In this document: positions 17,555-25,383 of the stretch, piece by piece
How positions within the stretch are numbered: the stretch's first letter is position 1
Layout: each line of letters begins with the position of its first letter
Origin: Gaiellasilicea sp963794385
GTDB lineage: Bacteria > Actinomycetota > Thermoleophilia > Gaiellales > Gaiellaceae
NCBI GenBank assembly: GCA_963794385.1
Contig: CAWCDT010000018.1
Span: forward strand, 55,860-119,859
DNA: 64,000 nucleotides
Direction: 5' to 3'
The notes under the pieces: generated by a model
Databases searched by the model: none
The model's input: the letters and a program-made list of their open reading frames with translations, nothing else
Told to the model about the DNA's origin: nothing
Program-made: the position numbers and the translations under genes

Positions 17555-18505
17555 TCACGCCGAGGCAGCCAGCCGCTCCGAGAGCGCCCGGACGCTCGCT
17601 CGCAGCTCGTCCGGCCGGCGGATCGTGAACGAGCAGCCGAGCCCGGCGAGCACGCTCGCCGTCCAGTCGAGCGAGCCGGCCCGCATCCGCAGCAGCGTGC
17701 CGCCCTCGGCCTCAACGACCTCCGCGAGCGTCGCGGGAAGCCGTGCCGCCGCGACCTCCGGTCGAAGGTCGAGCAACACCTCGATCTCCCAGCGCCAGGG
17801 AGTGCGAGCGAGCGAGGTACTGACATGCGCGACCGCGTCGAAGCCGTCCGGCGGCTCGACTGCCGTGGACGCGGCGAGCGCGGTGGAACGGATGCGGTCG
17901 ACGCGGAACGTGCGGAGGTCGTCGCGCTTGTGGTCGTGCGCGGCCAGATACCAGCGGCCGGAGTGGACGACCAGGCCGAGCGGGCTCAGCTCGCGTCGTG
18001 TCTGCTCGCCCGAGAAGGCCGTGTAGGCGATGCGGAGCCGGCGCCGGCGGCGGATCGCGTCCGCGAGCAGCAGCACCGTGTCGCCGGCGACGGGCGCTCC
18101 CTCGGTCGCCGCGGCGGTGAAGCCGATCGTCGCCTCCAGAGCCTCGACTTGGCGTCGCAAGGTCGTTGGCAGGACGCGGTGGATCTTGGCGAGGGCGCCG
18201 TCGACGGGCTCCGCCTCGCTCTCGACACCCTGGCGGCGCGCTGCCATCAGCCCGAGCACGACGACGACCGCCTCGGCGTCGGTGAGCATCAGCGGTGGGA
18301 TCCGGTAGCCCGGCCGGATGCGGTAGCCGCCGCCGACGCCGCGCTGGCCCTCGACGGGGATCCCGAGCTCCTGCAGCGCCGCCACGTCGCGGCGGACCGT
18401 CCGGCGATCGACCTCGAGCAGCTCGGCGATCTCCCGCCCGGTCGCGAGCGGCCTCGTCTGGAGCAGCTCCAGGAGCTCGAGCAGCCGGGATGTCGGTGTC
18501 CGCAC
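17555..18505 (-). CDS. WYL-domain transcriptional regulator with HTH_11 domain
   Basis: About 316 aa. An N-terminal winged helix (residues 1-60; LLELLQTRPLATGREIAE, RRTVRRDVAALQELGIPV) is followed by the WYL ligand-binding domain (about 140-215; RIAYTAFSGEQ, RRELSPLGLVVHSGRWYLAAHD) and a WCX-like C-terminal extension. WYL regulators bind ligands or nucleic acids and control DNA damage, metabolism or defence genes. GTG 18505 is the likely start because the conserved domain begins there; an upstream GTG at 18523 is in frame. Divergent from 18568; the palindrome at 18528-18544 between them is a candidate autoregulatory operator. Confidence 0.88.
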   Translation of the reverse strand: MRTPTSRLLELLELLQTRPLATGREIAELLEVDRRTVRRDVAALQELGIPVEGQRGVGGGYRIRPGYRIPPLMLTDAEAVVVVLGLMAARRQGVESEAEPVDGALAKIHRVLPTTLRRQVEALEATIGFTAAATEGAPVAGDTVLLLADAIRRRRRLRIAYTAFSGEQTRRELSPLGLVVHSGRWYLAAHDHKRDDLRTFRVDRIRSTALAASTAVEPPDGFDAVAHVSTSLARTPWRWEIEVLLDLRPEVAAARLPATLAEVVEAEGGTLLRMRAGSLDWTASVLAGLGCSFTIRRPDELRASVRALSERLAASA

Positions 18506-18527
18506 GTCTGCAGTGAAGCACACATAG

Positions 18528-18560
18528 AGGGCGGAAACTGCCCTATTTACTCGCTAGGGT
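18528..18560. promoter_or_regulatory. Divergent operator AGGGC-N7-GCCCT and -10 TAGGGT
   Basis: Inverted repeat 18528-18544 lies between the WYL gene and the gene at 18568. TAGGGT (18555-18560) ends 7 nt before GTG 18568, suggesting a leaderless transcript. The likely binder is the WYL protein. Confidence 0.45.
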
Positions 18561-18567
18561 CTCCGAG

Positions 18568-19071
18568 GTGAACAGCACGGCACAGGACTTCGACTTCTGG
18601 CTCGGCGAGTGGGTGGTGCGGAACCGGTGGCTGCGCGAGCGGCTCGCCGGCTCCGACGAGTGGGAGGAGTTCGAGTCGACGGTCGTCGCCCGTCACATCC
18701 TCGACGGGCTCGGCAACGAGGACGAGTTCCGCACCGACCACAACGGCGGCTTCATCGGCATGTCGTTCCGCTTCTTCGATCCGGAGAAGAAGCGGTGGTC
18801 GATCTACTGGGCGGACAGCCGCCGCTGCGGAGTGCTCGACCCACCGCTCTTCGGGTTGTTCGCCGACGGCGTCGGGGTCTTCGAGGGCGAAGACACCTTC
18901 CAGGGACGGCCGATCAAGGTCCGGTTCCGCTGGTCCGGCGTGACCACGCCGACGCCGCGCTGGGAGCAGGCGTTCTCCGACGACGGCGGTGAGACGTGGG
19001 AGACGAACTGGGTGATGGATTTCACGCGACCGAAGGAGAACGATGAGCACGAGCGTCCTCGAGCGGCGTGA
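18568..19071 (+). CDS. Conserved hypothetical protein (DFWLGEW-type lipocalin-like)
   Basis: A 167-aa cytoplasmic protein beginning FDFWLGEWVV, the start signature of a DUF1579-like small beta-barrel family often annotated only as hypothetical. The body is rich in Trp/Phe beta strands (MSFRFFDPEKKRWSIYW, RRCGVLDPPLFGLF, WEQAFSDDGGETWETNW). It may bind a small hydrophobic ligand. Its 3' end overlaps the next gene by 29 bp, indicating a two-gene operon under the divergent WYL regulator. Function unknown. Confidence 0.65.
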   Translation: MNSTAQDFDFWLGEWVVRNRWLRERLAGSDEWEEFESTVVARHILDGLGNEDEFRTDHNGGFIGMSFRFFDPEKKRWSIYWADSRRCGVLDPPLFGLFADGVGVFEGEDTFQGRPIKVRFRWSGVTTPTPRWEQAFSDDGGETWETNWVMDFTRPKENDEHERPRAA

Positions 19072-19552
19072 CGGTGTCACGCCGGGCTACCGGCACATCT
19101 ACAAGCGGATCCAGTCCGCACCTTGTGTCGAGGTCGGCGACACGACCCTGAAGTGGTACGACCTGGCGCCGGCCGATGCGCCCGTCCCGGAAGAGATCCG
19201 CGAGCGCGCGCGCCGCGACCTGATGGCGGCAGCCGAGGACGACACGCTCGGCCTGTCCGAGGAGCTCGGCTTCGTCATCCTGCACCGCTGCGGCGAGGGC
19301 TTCTACTTCCTGCTCGTCTGCACCTGGCGGAACGACAACGAGCTCTGGGAGACCGTGTGGGCGAAGGACGGCGACGCCGATCCCACATTCAATCCGTGGC
19401 CGCTCGAGGGGACGCACCGCCCGACGTTCTGCGTCTGGGAGCTCGGCGCGGTCTGGCACGAGCAGGTGGCCTGGAGCAAGTACCTCCGCTCCTCCCGCGA
19501 CGCGGCAGCCCGGCAGGCCTATCTCGGCTCGTCCTGCCGTGCAGTCGTCTGA
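19043..19552 (+). CDS. Conserved hypothetical protein, WYL-linked
   Basis: A 169-aa soluble protein of unknown family. It is aromatic-rich (HIYKRIQSAPCVEVG, GEGFYFLLVCTWRND, NELWETVWAKD, TFCVWELGAVWHEQVAW) and lacks membrane or catalytic motifs I recognise. The start ATG 19043 lies inside the preceding gene, and a purine-rich stretch (GAAGGAGAACG) precedes it. The pair shares the WYL operator region and may be a detoxification or small-molecule unit; this is only context. Confidence 0.6.
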   Translation: MSTSVLERRDGVTPGYRHIYKRIQSAPCVEVGDTTLKWYDLAPADAPVPEEIRERARRDLMAAAEDDTLGLSEELGFVILHRCGEGFYFLLVCTWRNDNELWETVWAKDGDADPTFNPWPLEGTHRPTFCVWELGAVWHEQVAWSKYLRSSRDAAARQAYLGSSCRAVV

Positions 19553-19563
19553 GCTCGCCCAGT

Positions 19564-19593
19564 TTGACATGTGACCTATTGGTCACGTATCCT
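19564..19593 (+). promoter_or_regulatory. Consensus promoter with ArsR operator inside the spacer; leaderless
   Basis: TTGACA (19564-19569), an 18-bp spacer, and TATCCT (19588-19593), 7 nt before the ATG at 19601. The spacer holds a perfect palindrome GTGACC-TATT-GGTCAC (19571-19586), ideal for autorepression by the ArsR protein. Confidence 0.75.
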
Positions 19594-19600
19594 CCAGCCC

Positions 19601-19918
19601 ATGGACGACGATCGTGTCTTCAAGGCGCTGGCCGATCCGACGCGGAGGCATCTGCTCGACCGGCTCTTCGAGCGTGACGGCCGCACGCTCGGCGAGCTCG
19701 AGTCCGAGCTCGAGATGACCCGCTTCGGCGTCATGAAGCACCTGCGCGTGCTCGAGGACGCCGGCCTCGTCGTCGCCCGCCGGTCGGGCCGGGAGAAGCA
19801 CCACTTCCTCAATCCCGTTCCCATCCGGCTGATCCACGACCGCTGGATCGACAAGTACACCGAGCGCCGGGTTTCGGCGCTCGCGGACCTCAAGACGGAA
19901 CTGGAGGAGTCGGCATGA
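19601..19918 (+). CDS. ArsR-family winged-helix repressor
   Basis: A 105-aa regulator. It starts DDRVFKALADPTRRHLLDRL and carries the helix-turn-helix ESELEMTRFGVMKHLRVLEDAG, typical of the ArsR subgroup paired with AHSA1/SRPBCC proteins. It has no CxC metal site, so the signal is not arsenic. ATG 19601 is chosen over the upstream 19571 start because the -10 box sits at 19588-19593. Its stop overlaps the next gene (ATGA). Likely represses the operon through the palindrome in its own promoter. Confidence 0.88.
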   Translation: MDDDRVFKALADPTRRHLLDRLFERDGRTLGELESELEMTRFGVMKHLRVLEDAGLVVARRSGREKHHFLNPVPIRLIHDRWIDKYTERRVSALADLKTELEESA

Positions 19919-20421
19919 GCACGACGGCAGAACGCGCGGTGGCCACCCAGGTCTACCGCGTCTACATCAAGGCGACCCCGGAGGCGATCTGGGACGCGAT
20001 CACGAAGCCCGAATGGACGCAGAAGTACGGCTACCGGGGGATCGTCGAGTTCGACGAGCTTCGGCAGGGCGGCAAGTACCGCTTCATCGCCCCCGAGGAG
20101 ATGCAGAAGATGGGCATGCCCGAGGTGGTCGTCGACGGGGAGGTCATCGAGGCCGACCCGCCACGCAAGCTCGTCCAGACCTGGCATCCCCTCTGGTCGG
20201 AGGACATCGCGGCCGAGACCACGCGTGTCACCTACGACATCGAGGAGGACGACTGGGGAGTCACGAGGCTGACCGTCACGCACGAGCTCGAAGGCGGTCC
20301 GATCACGGCTGCGCAGGTGGGTCTGACCGACGCCCGAATGCAGGAGGGCGGCGGCGGCTGGCCGATGATCCTCAGCGACCTGAAGACCCTGCTCGAGACG
20401 GGCAAGGGGCTGGACGGCTGA
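19915..20421 (+). CDS. AHSA1/SRPBCC (START-like) domain protein
   Basis: A 168-aa helix-grip protein of the activator-of-Hsp90-ATPase-1-like family: VYRVYIKATPEAIWDAITKP at the N-terminus and the terminal long helix GGGGWPMILSDLKTLLETG. These proteins bind hydrophobic ligands in a deep cavity. ATGA overlap with the ArsR repressor makes the common ArsR-AHSA1 operon, where the ligand-binding protein is the repressor's target. Transcription ends at the hairpin 20432-20463. Confidence 0.85.
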   Translation: MSTTAERAVATQVYRVYIKATPEAIWDAITKPEWTQKYGYRGIVEFDELRQGGKYRFIAPEEMQKMGMPEVVVDGEVIEADPPRKLVQTWHPLWSEDIAAETTRVTYDIEEDDWGVTRLTVTHELEGGPITAAQVGLTDARMQEGGGGWPMILSDLKTLLETGKGLDG

Positions 20422-20431
20422 ACGCGCGACC

Positions 20432-20463
20432 CAGCGGGGCGGGGGTTGCAACCCGCCCCGCTG
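20432..20463 (+). terminator. Hairpin terminator
   Basis: Perfect arms CAGCGGGGCGGG / CCCGCCCCGCTG with a GGTTGCAA loop (which can pair further), 11 bp after the AHSA1 gene stop. Confidence 0.8.
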
Positions 20464-20467
20464 TGAC

Positions 20468-20473
20468 TACGCT
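20468..20473 (+). promoter_or_regulatory. -10-like element (TACGCT), leaderless spacing
   Basis: TACGCT lies 7 nt before ATG 20481, just beyond the terminator. Confidence 0.35.
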
Positions 20474-20480
20474 GCGCGGG

Positions 20481-20994
20481 ATGCGCTCTGCGGCTTTGCT
20501 CGTCATCGGGCTGATCGCCCTTGCGGCCACCGCCGCGGCGGCGGCGTCCCCGCAGTACGTCCCGTCGATCGTGACGCTGGACGGCGTCGGCGACGTCCGG
20601 CCGGGTCAGAGCATGACGCAGGTGGAGCGGAGCTTCGGAATCGAGCTGCGGCCGGAGCAGATCCAGCCCGAGCTGTGCGCAGGCCGCTTTCGCGAGCGGA
20701 GCGGTGCGCGGCCGCGCGACCTTCGTCCGCGGTCGGCTCGGGTCGCTCTGGTTCGACCGCGGGGTGCTCGCGGGTCGCGGGATCGCCGTCGGCGCCACGT
20801 TCACCGCGCTCCGGCGGGCGTACCGGCGGCTCGAGATCCGGCAGGACCCCGACGTGTCGGGCGTGCGGAACGTCTTCGTCCGGCGCACGGCGGCTCCGCA
20901 TTGGCGGCTCCGCTTCGACGTCTCGGCCAAGGGCCGCGTGACGGGGATCGCCTTCGGCGACGGCTCGGTCTACGGCGCCGCCGGCTGCGCCTGA
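20481..20994 (+). CDS. Secreted protein of unknown function (one frame change)
   Basis: About 170 aa with a clear signal peptide (MRSAALLVIGLIALAATAAAAA). The mature start has VPSIVTLDGVGDVRPGQSMT, resembling short exported actinobacterial proteins of unknown role. One extra base near 20690 shifts the frame +1; removal gives LCAGRFASGAVRGRATFV and continues to the stop at 20994 (GSVYGAAGCA). Two Cys residues (PELCAG, AAGCA) could form a disulfide. No enzyme motif. Confidence 0.6.
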
Positions 20995-21074
20995 GCGCCT
21001 TCAGCCCGAAGCCCGGGTTGGAGAATCCGGACAAACGTGCGATCTTGTGTCGTAGCTCGAGCGGAGGAGGAGCG

Positions 21075-21515
21075 ATGCGAGGGACTCTTGGCGTACTCGC
21101 GGCGATGCTTGGTGCGGCGGCGCTTGCCGGTACGGCTGCCGCCGATTCGGCCTACCACACCGAACGCTTGGAGCTCCGCGGCCTGGCGGGTGCGCCCGGC
21201 GGCGGCATGGTCGTGAACATCCACACGAACGGCCCGCAGCTCTATGCGCACGAGATCTACACGCTCCGCCATGCAGTCCCGGGCACGTACCAGGTGACCC
21301 TGAACGTCTTCCCGACGAGCCTCGACTGCACTGGCCCGATCCTCGCCGTGCCCACGGCGATGATCGAGACCAATGCGCGTGGGAACGGGCAAGCCGACGC
21401 GACGTTCACTCCCGAGGACGTCGCTGCATTTCGCGGGATGACGTTCAGCCTCAGCTGGACGGTCGCCGGGCCGGCGACGTACGTCACGGGCTGCACAGTC
21501 GTCGTCCTGGACTAG
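21075..21515 (+). CDS. Small secreted beta-rich protein, unknown
   Basis: A 146-aa exported protein: signal peptide (residues 1-25, LGVLAAMLGAAALAGTAAA), then an Ig/beta-sandwich-like sequence with AGAPGGGMVVNIHTNGPQLYAHE and two Cys (SLDCTG, VTGCTV) likely bridged. The strong Shine-Dalgarno GGAGGAGG precedes ATG 21075. The gene stands alone. Function unknown; a surface or ligand-binding role is possible. Confidence 0.6.
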   Translation: MRGTLGVLAAMLGAAALAGTAAADSAYHTERLELRGLAGAPGGGMVVNIHTNGPQLYAHEIYTLRHAVPGTYQVTLNVFPTSLDCTGPILAVPTAMIETNARGNGQADATFTPEDVAAFRGMTFSLSWTVAGPATYVTGCTVVVLD

Positions 21516-21540
21516 CGACCGTTCCGCGGCGGAACTCCAC

Positions 21541-21582
21541 TTGACCTCGGCCGCGGGCTGACTTAGTCTTCTGACTTAGTCG
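21541..21582 (+). promoter_or_regulatory. Promoter with duplicated TGACTTAGTC operator for the hydrolase operon
   Basis: TTGACC (21541-21546), a 17-bp spacer, TAGTCT (21564-21569). Two direct copies of TGACTTAGTC (21559-21568 and 21572-21581) with 13-bp period overlap the -10 box. Each contains the palindrome GACT-T-AGTC. Placement fits a TetR repressor, and one is encoded in the operon. Confidence 0.65.
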
Positions 21583-21604
21583 TTTGTCTAAGGAGGAGGA
21601 ACGG

Positions 21605-22927
21605 ATGTCTTCAGAGAGCTCGCCATCCTTCTATGCCTCGCCGGCGGACGCGATGCGCGCACCGGCCGAGGAGTTCCTCTACCTCGCCTGCCTCCACGAG
21701 GGCACGGGCGTCGACGCACCCGACTTCATCGCCGTCGTCGACGCCGAGAGCGGGCAGATCGTCGAGCGAGACGCCGATGCCGAACGTCGGCGACGAGCTG
21801 CACCACTTCGGCTGGAATCGCTGCTCGTCCGCGTGTCACGGCCCCGACCGCTCGCATCTGATCGTGCCGGGCTTCCGCTCGTCGCGCATCCACGTGCTGA
21901 ACGTGGCCGACGACCCGCGGCGGCCGACGGATCGAGCGCGTTATCGAGCCGGAGGAGCTGCGTCGAGAAGACCGGTTACACGCGCCCGCACACGACCCAC
22001 TGCATGCCGGGCGACAACGTCGTCATCAGCATGCTCGGGGACGCCGACGGCAACGCCGCGGGCGGCTTCGCGGTCCTCGACGCGACGACCTTCGAGGTCA
22101 AGGGGCGCTGGGAGAACGGCGGCGAGCTGCCGCCGATGAACTACGACTTCTGGTACCAGCCGCGCAAGAACACGCTCGTCTCGAGCGAGTTCGGCGAGCC
22201 GAACGCGTACGAGAAGGGCTTCGACCTCGAGGACGTGGGGGCGGGCCGCTACGGCCGTCGTCTCCACTTCTGGGACCTGGAGAAGCGTGAGCTCGAGCAG
22301 TCGATCGACCTCGGCGAGCAGGGCCTCGTGCCGCTCGAGATCCGCTGGCTGCACGATCCGGAGTCGGAGCAGGGGTTCGTCGGTGCGGCGCTCTCGAGCG
22401 TGATCTTCCGCTTCCACAAGAACGGCTCCTGGCAGGCGGAGCCTGTGATCACGACCGATCCGGTCGAGCTCGAGGGCTGGCCCTTCCCGGTCCCGGCTTT
22501 GATCACCGACCTCGTCGTCTCGATGGACGACAAGGCGCTCTACTTCTCGAACTGGCTCCACGGCGACCTGCGCCGCTACGACGTCTCCGACCCGGCGAAT
22601 CCGAAGCTCACCGGCCGGCTCTGGCTCGGCGGCCTGCTCGGCAACCCGAGCGACACCGGTCGTGACCTGAACGGCGGGCCGCAGATGCTCCAGCTCTCGC
22701 TGGACGGGCGCCGCCTCTACGTCACGAACTCGCTCTACTCGACCTGGGACAACCAGTTCTATCCGGGCCTGCGCTCCTGGCTGCTCAAGGTCGACATCGG
22801 CGAGGACGGCTCCATGGCCGTCGACCCGAACTTCTTCGTCGACTTCGGCGATCGTCCCGGCGGGCCCGCCCGCGCGCACGAGGTGCGCCTCCAGGGTGGT
22901 GACTGCACGACGGAGATCTTCCAGTGA
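21605..22927 (+). CDS. Selenium-binding protein SBP56/methanethiol oxidase family (three +1 frame changes)
   Basis: About 440 aa, cytoplasmic seven-bladed propeller of the SBP56/SELENBP1 family; characterised members oxidise methanethiol. Identifying segments: PMPNVGDELHHFGWN, CSSACHG (the conserved Cys motif, with an Ala insertion relative to human CSSC), SRIHVLNV, VIEPEEL, TRPHTTHCMPGD, RWENGGELPPMNYDFWYQPR, EFGEPNAYEKGF, LVVSMDDKALYFSNWLHGDLRRYD, and ending HEVRLQGGDCTTEIFQ. ATG 21605 follows AAGGAGGAGGA. The frame moves +1 three times (about 21770, 21928 and 21960), returning to the original frame. Since sense is kept in all four pieces, sequencing insertions are likelier than decay. It heads the operon with the 43-aa peptide, TetR and three hydrolases. 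Confidence 0.88.
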   Translation: MSSESSPSFYASPADAMRAPAEEFLYLACLHEGTGVDAPDFIAVVDAESGQIVERDADAERRRRAAPLRLESLLVRVSRPRPLASDRAGLPLVAHPRAERGRRPAAADGSSALSSRRSCVEKTGYTRPHTTHCMPGDNVVISMLGDADGNAAGGFAVLDATTFEVKGRWENGGELPPMNYDFWYQPRKNTLVSSEFGEPNAYEKGFDLEDVGAGRYGRRLHFWDLEKRELEQSIDLGEQGLVPLEIRWLHDPESEQGFVGAALSSVIFRFHKNGSWQAEPVITTDPVELEGWPFPVPALITDLVVSMDDKALYFSNWLHGDLRRYDVSDPANPKLTGRLWLGGLLGNPSDTGRDLNGGPQMLQLSLDGRRLYVTNSLYSTWDNQFYPGLRSWLLKVDIGEDGSMAVDPNFFVDFGDRPGGPARAHEVRLQGGDCTTEIFQ

Positions 22928-23058
22928 TGCTCGCGCATCACGCGGGCGAGCAGCTGCTGCTCGGCGCTCTGGCAGGGGGCGCGACCGTTGCCGGGGGTAT
23001 CGCGGTCGTGGCCAGGGCACACCTCGACCGGCTGCAGCGGTGGCTCAGCCGACGGTAG
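22927..23058 (+). CDS. 43-aa single-helix membrane peptide
   Basis: Its ATG overlaps the SBP56 stop (TGATG). The peptide begins MLAHHAGEQLLLGALAGG, has one hydrophobic helix (about residues 9-28), and ends basic (LDRLQRWLSRR). Too short for ORF callers. It overlaps the TetR start by 19 bp. Overlap on both sides and the membrane-like composition support a real gene; no homologue known to me. Confidence 0.5.
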   Translation: MLAHHAGEQLLLGALAGGATVAGGIAVVARAHLDRLQRWLSRR

Positions 23059-23612
23059 CGAGGGCAACGGCGGAGGAGGCGCTCCTGAACGCCGCGGAGC
23101 GCCTCCTCGTCGAGGTCGGGCACGCAGGGATCACAACGCGGCGGCTCGCCGCCGAGGCGGGGGTGAACCACGGGCTCGTCCACTACTACTTCGGCTCGCT
23201 CGAGAACCTCCTCGTGCGCGTGCTCGAACGGTTCACCGAGCGGCTGACCGAGCGCCAGCGCGCCATGTACTCCGACCCGGAGGTTCCATTCGTCGAGAAG
23301 TGGCGCACGGCCATGCGCTACCTCACGGGCGAGGACGTCGAGTACGAGAAGGTCTGGTTCGAGCTGCAGGCGCTCGCGTGGAATCACCCGGAACTGCGGG
23401 AACGGCTCGCGCGCGTGAACGGGGAGTGGCGCGACGTCCTGACCGAGGCGTTCGCGGGCCCGCGCGAGCAGTATGGGATCGAGATGCCGCTCGACGCGCT
23501 GGTGTCGCTGGTCATTACCTTCAACGAGGGGATCATGCTCGAGCGCCTCTCCGGCATCTCGAGCGGCCACCGCGAGCTCCTCGACTGGATCGACGGATGG
23601 CTCTCGAGCTGA
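23040..23612 (+). CDS. TetR/AcrR-family transcriptional regulator
   Basis: A 190-aa regulator. The N-terminal helix-turn-helix (AAERLLVEVGHAGITTRRLAAE, GVNHGLVHYYFGSLENLLVRV) is classic TetR. The helical C-terminal ligand domain includes WRTAMRYLTGEDVEYEKVWFE. Start is most likely GTG 23040; longer upstream codons have no conserved content. Its end overlaps the first hydrolase by 16 bp. Likely binds the duplicated TGACTTAGTC sites at 21559-21581 and controls the whole operon. Confidence 0.88.
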   Translation: MAQPTVARATAEEALLNAAERLLVEVGHAGITTRRLAAEAGVNHGLVHYYFGSLENLLVRVLERFTERLTERQRAMYSDPEVPFVEKWRTAMRYLTGEDVEYEKVWFELQALAWNHPELRERLARVNGEWRDVLTEAFAGPREQYGIEMPLDALVSLVITFNEGIMLERLSGISSGHRELLDWIDGWLSS

Positions 23613-24490
23613 CCACGAGCGAGCAGACGCGTGCCCGCTACCCCGACGAGGAGGGCTACGTCGAGCGCGACGGCGTCCGGCTCTTCTGGGAGGTCTACGG
23701 TCAGGGCGAGCAGACGGTGCTGCTGCTTCCGACGTGGTCGATCATCCACTCGCGGCACTGGAAGGCGCAGATCCCGTACCTCGCGCGCCACTTCCGTGTG
23801 CTCACGTTCGACGGGCGCGGGAACGGGCGATCGGATCGGCCGGACGGCGTCATGTCCTACGTGGAGCGCGAATTCGCCCTCGACACCCTCACCGTGATGG
23901 ACGCGACGGAGACCGACACTGCCGCGCTGGTGGGGCTTTCCTGCGGCACTCTCTGGGGCATCCTCCTCGCTGCCGACCACGGCACCCGGATCGACGGCGC
24001 CGCCTTCATCGGCCCGGCCGTCCAGCTTGCGCCGCCCCATCCGGAGCGAACGATCTATTCGTTCGACGAGGAGCTCGAGACCGACGAGGGGTGGGCGAAG
24101 TACAACCGGCACTACTGGCTCCGTGACTACCGGGGTTTCCTCGAGTTCTTCTTCGGGCGGTGCTTCACGGAGCTGCACTCGACGAAGCAGATCGAGGACT
24201 GCGTCGCCTGGGGGCAGGAGACCTCGCCCGAGACGCTGACCGAGACGCTCGAGGCGCTCAACCTCTGCAGCCTCGAGCGCTTCCGGGACACCTGCGCCCG
24301 CGTCGATTGTCCCGTGCTCGTGATCCACGGCGACGCGGACGCGATCCGTCCCCACGCCCAGGGGGCGGCGCTCGCGGAGGTGACCGGTGGGCGCCTCGTC
24401 ACGCTCGCGGGCTCGGGCCACGGCCCGCACGCCCGCGATCCGGTCAAGGTCAACCTGCTGATCAGAGAGTTCGTGGAGTCGCTTCCGTGA
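23597..24490 (+). CDS. Alpha/beta hydrolase, tandem paralogue 1
   Basis: A 297-aa cytoplasmic hydrolase. Oxyanion region: LLLPTWSIIHSRHWKAQIPY near 45. Nucleophile elbow G-L-S115-C-G, acid Asp in VIHGDADAIRP near 240 and His in GSGHGPHARDP near 273. The DGRGNGRSDRP strand is characteristic. Insert region DEGWAKYNRHYWLRDYRGFLEFFFG is shared with both following paralogues. It is probably an esterase or C-C hydrolase; substrate unknown. First of three tandem copies, each coupled by GTGA. Confidence 0.88.
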   Translation: MALELTTSEQTRARYPDEEGYVERDGVRLFWEVYGQGEQTVLLLPTWSIIHSRHWKAQIPYLARHFRVLTFDGRGNGRSDRPDGVMSYVEREFALDTLTVMDATETDTAALVGLSCGTLWGILLAADHGTRIDGAAFIGPAVQLAPPHPERTIYSFDEELETDEGWAKYNRHYWLRDYRGFLEFFFGRCFTELHSTKQIEDCVAWGQETSPETLTETLEALNLCSLERFRDTCARVDCPVLVIHGDADAIRPHAQGAALAEVTGGRLVTLAGSGHGPHARDPVKVNLLIREFVESLP

Positions 24491-25383
24491 TCGCCGCGCC
24501 GGCCACTCGAGAGCAGACCCGCGCTCGCTACCCGGACGAGGAGGGTTACATCGAGCGCGACGGCATCCGCATCTTCTGGGAGCGCTACGGCGCCGGCGAT
24601 CAGACCGTCCTTCTGCTCCCGACGTGGTCGATCATCCACTCGCGGCACTGGAAGGCCCAGATCCCCTACCTCGCGCGTCACTTCCGCGTGCTCACGCTGG
24701 ATGGGCGCGGGAACGGCAAGTCTGGCCGGCCGGACGCGCCCGAGGCGTACGCCGAGCGGGAGTTCGCGGCTGACGCGCTCGCGGTGCTCGACGCGACCGG
24801 CACGGAGCAGGCCGTCCTCGTCTCCCTCTCGGCCGGGGCGATATGGAGCACCATCCTGGCGGCCGAGCAGCCGGATCGCGTCACGGGCATGGTGTGCATC
24901 GCGCCGGCGGCGCCGTTCGCGTCCCACGCGCGGAGGGACATGCATCCCTTCGACCAGCCGCTCGACGATGCCGAGGGCTGGGCGAAGTGGAACCGCCACT
25001 ACTGGCGCGAGCACTACTCCGACTTCCTCGAGTTCTTTTTCGGCCAGTGCTTCACGGAGCCCCATTCGACGAAGCAGATCGAGGACACCGTCGGCTGGGG
25101 GCTGGAAACCGACCCGGAGACGCTCGCGGCGACCGTGCTCGGCTGGACTCAGCTGAAGACCGACGACGGCGTGTTTCGGTCACTGTGCCGCAGGGTGCGC
25201 TGTCCTGTGCTCGTCGTGCACGGCACGGCGGACGCGATCCGGCCGTACGCGGCCGGCGAGGACATGGCCCGGGCGACGGGGGGCGAGGTCGTGCTGCTCG
25301 AGGACTCGGGCCACCTTCCGCATGCTCGCGACCCGGTGCAAGTCAACCTCCTGATCCGCGAGTTCGTGGAGCGGCTGCCGTGA
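24487..25383 (+). CDS. Alpha/beta hydrolase, tandem paralogue 2
   Basis: A 298-aa protein closely similar to the preceding hydrolase: same N-terminus (RARYPDEEGYIERDGIR), same LLLPTWSIIHSRHWKAQIPY, nucleophile S115 in S-L-S-A-G (first Gly replaced by Ser), acid HGTADAIRP and His GHLPHARDP. Starts at GTG 24487 overlapping the previous stop (GTGA). Catalytic triad complete. Retained copies suggest different specificity rather than simple dosage. Ends GTGA with the third copy. Confidence 0.88.
   Translation: MIAAPATREQTRARYPDEEGYIERDGIRIFWERYGAGDQTVLLLPTWSIIHSRHWKAQIPYLARHFRVLTLDGRGNGKSGRPDAPEAYAEREFAADALAVLDATGTEQAVLVSLSAGAIWSTILAAEQPDRVTGMVCIAPAAPFASHARRDMHPFDQPLDDAEGWAKWNRHYWREHYSDFLEFFFGQCFTEPHSTKQIEDTVGWGLETDPETLAATVLGWTQLKTDDGVFRSLCRRVRCPVLVVHGTADAIRPYAAGEDMARATGGEVVLLEDSGHLPHARDPVQVNLLIREFVERLP

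Noticed and set aside
21765..21965. Programmed ribosomal frameshifting in the SBP56 gene
   Set aside because: Three shifts in 200 bp, no slippery heptamer or conserved stimulator, and similar shifts in unrelated genes favour sequence error.
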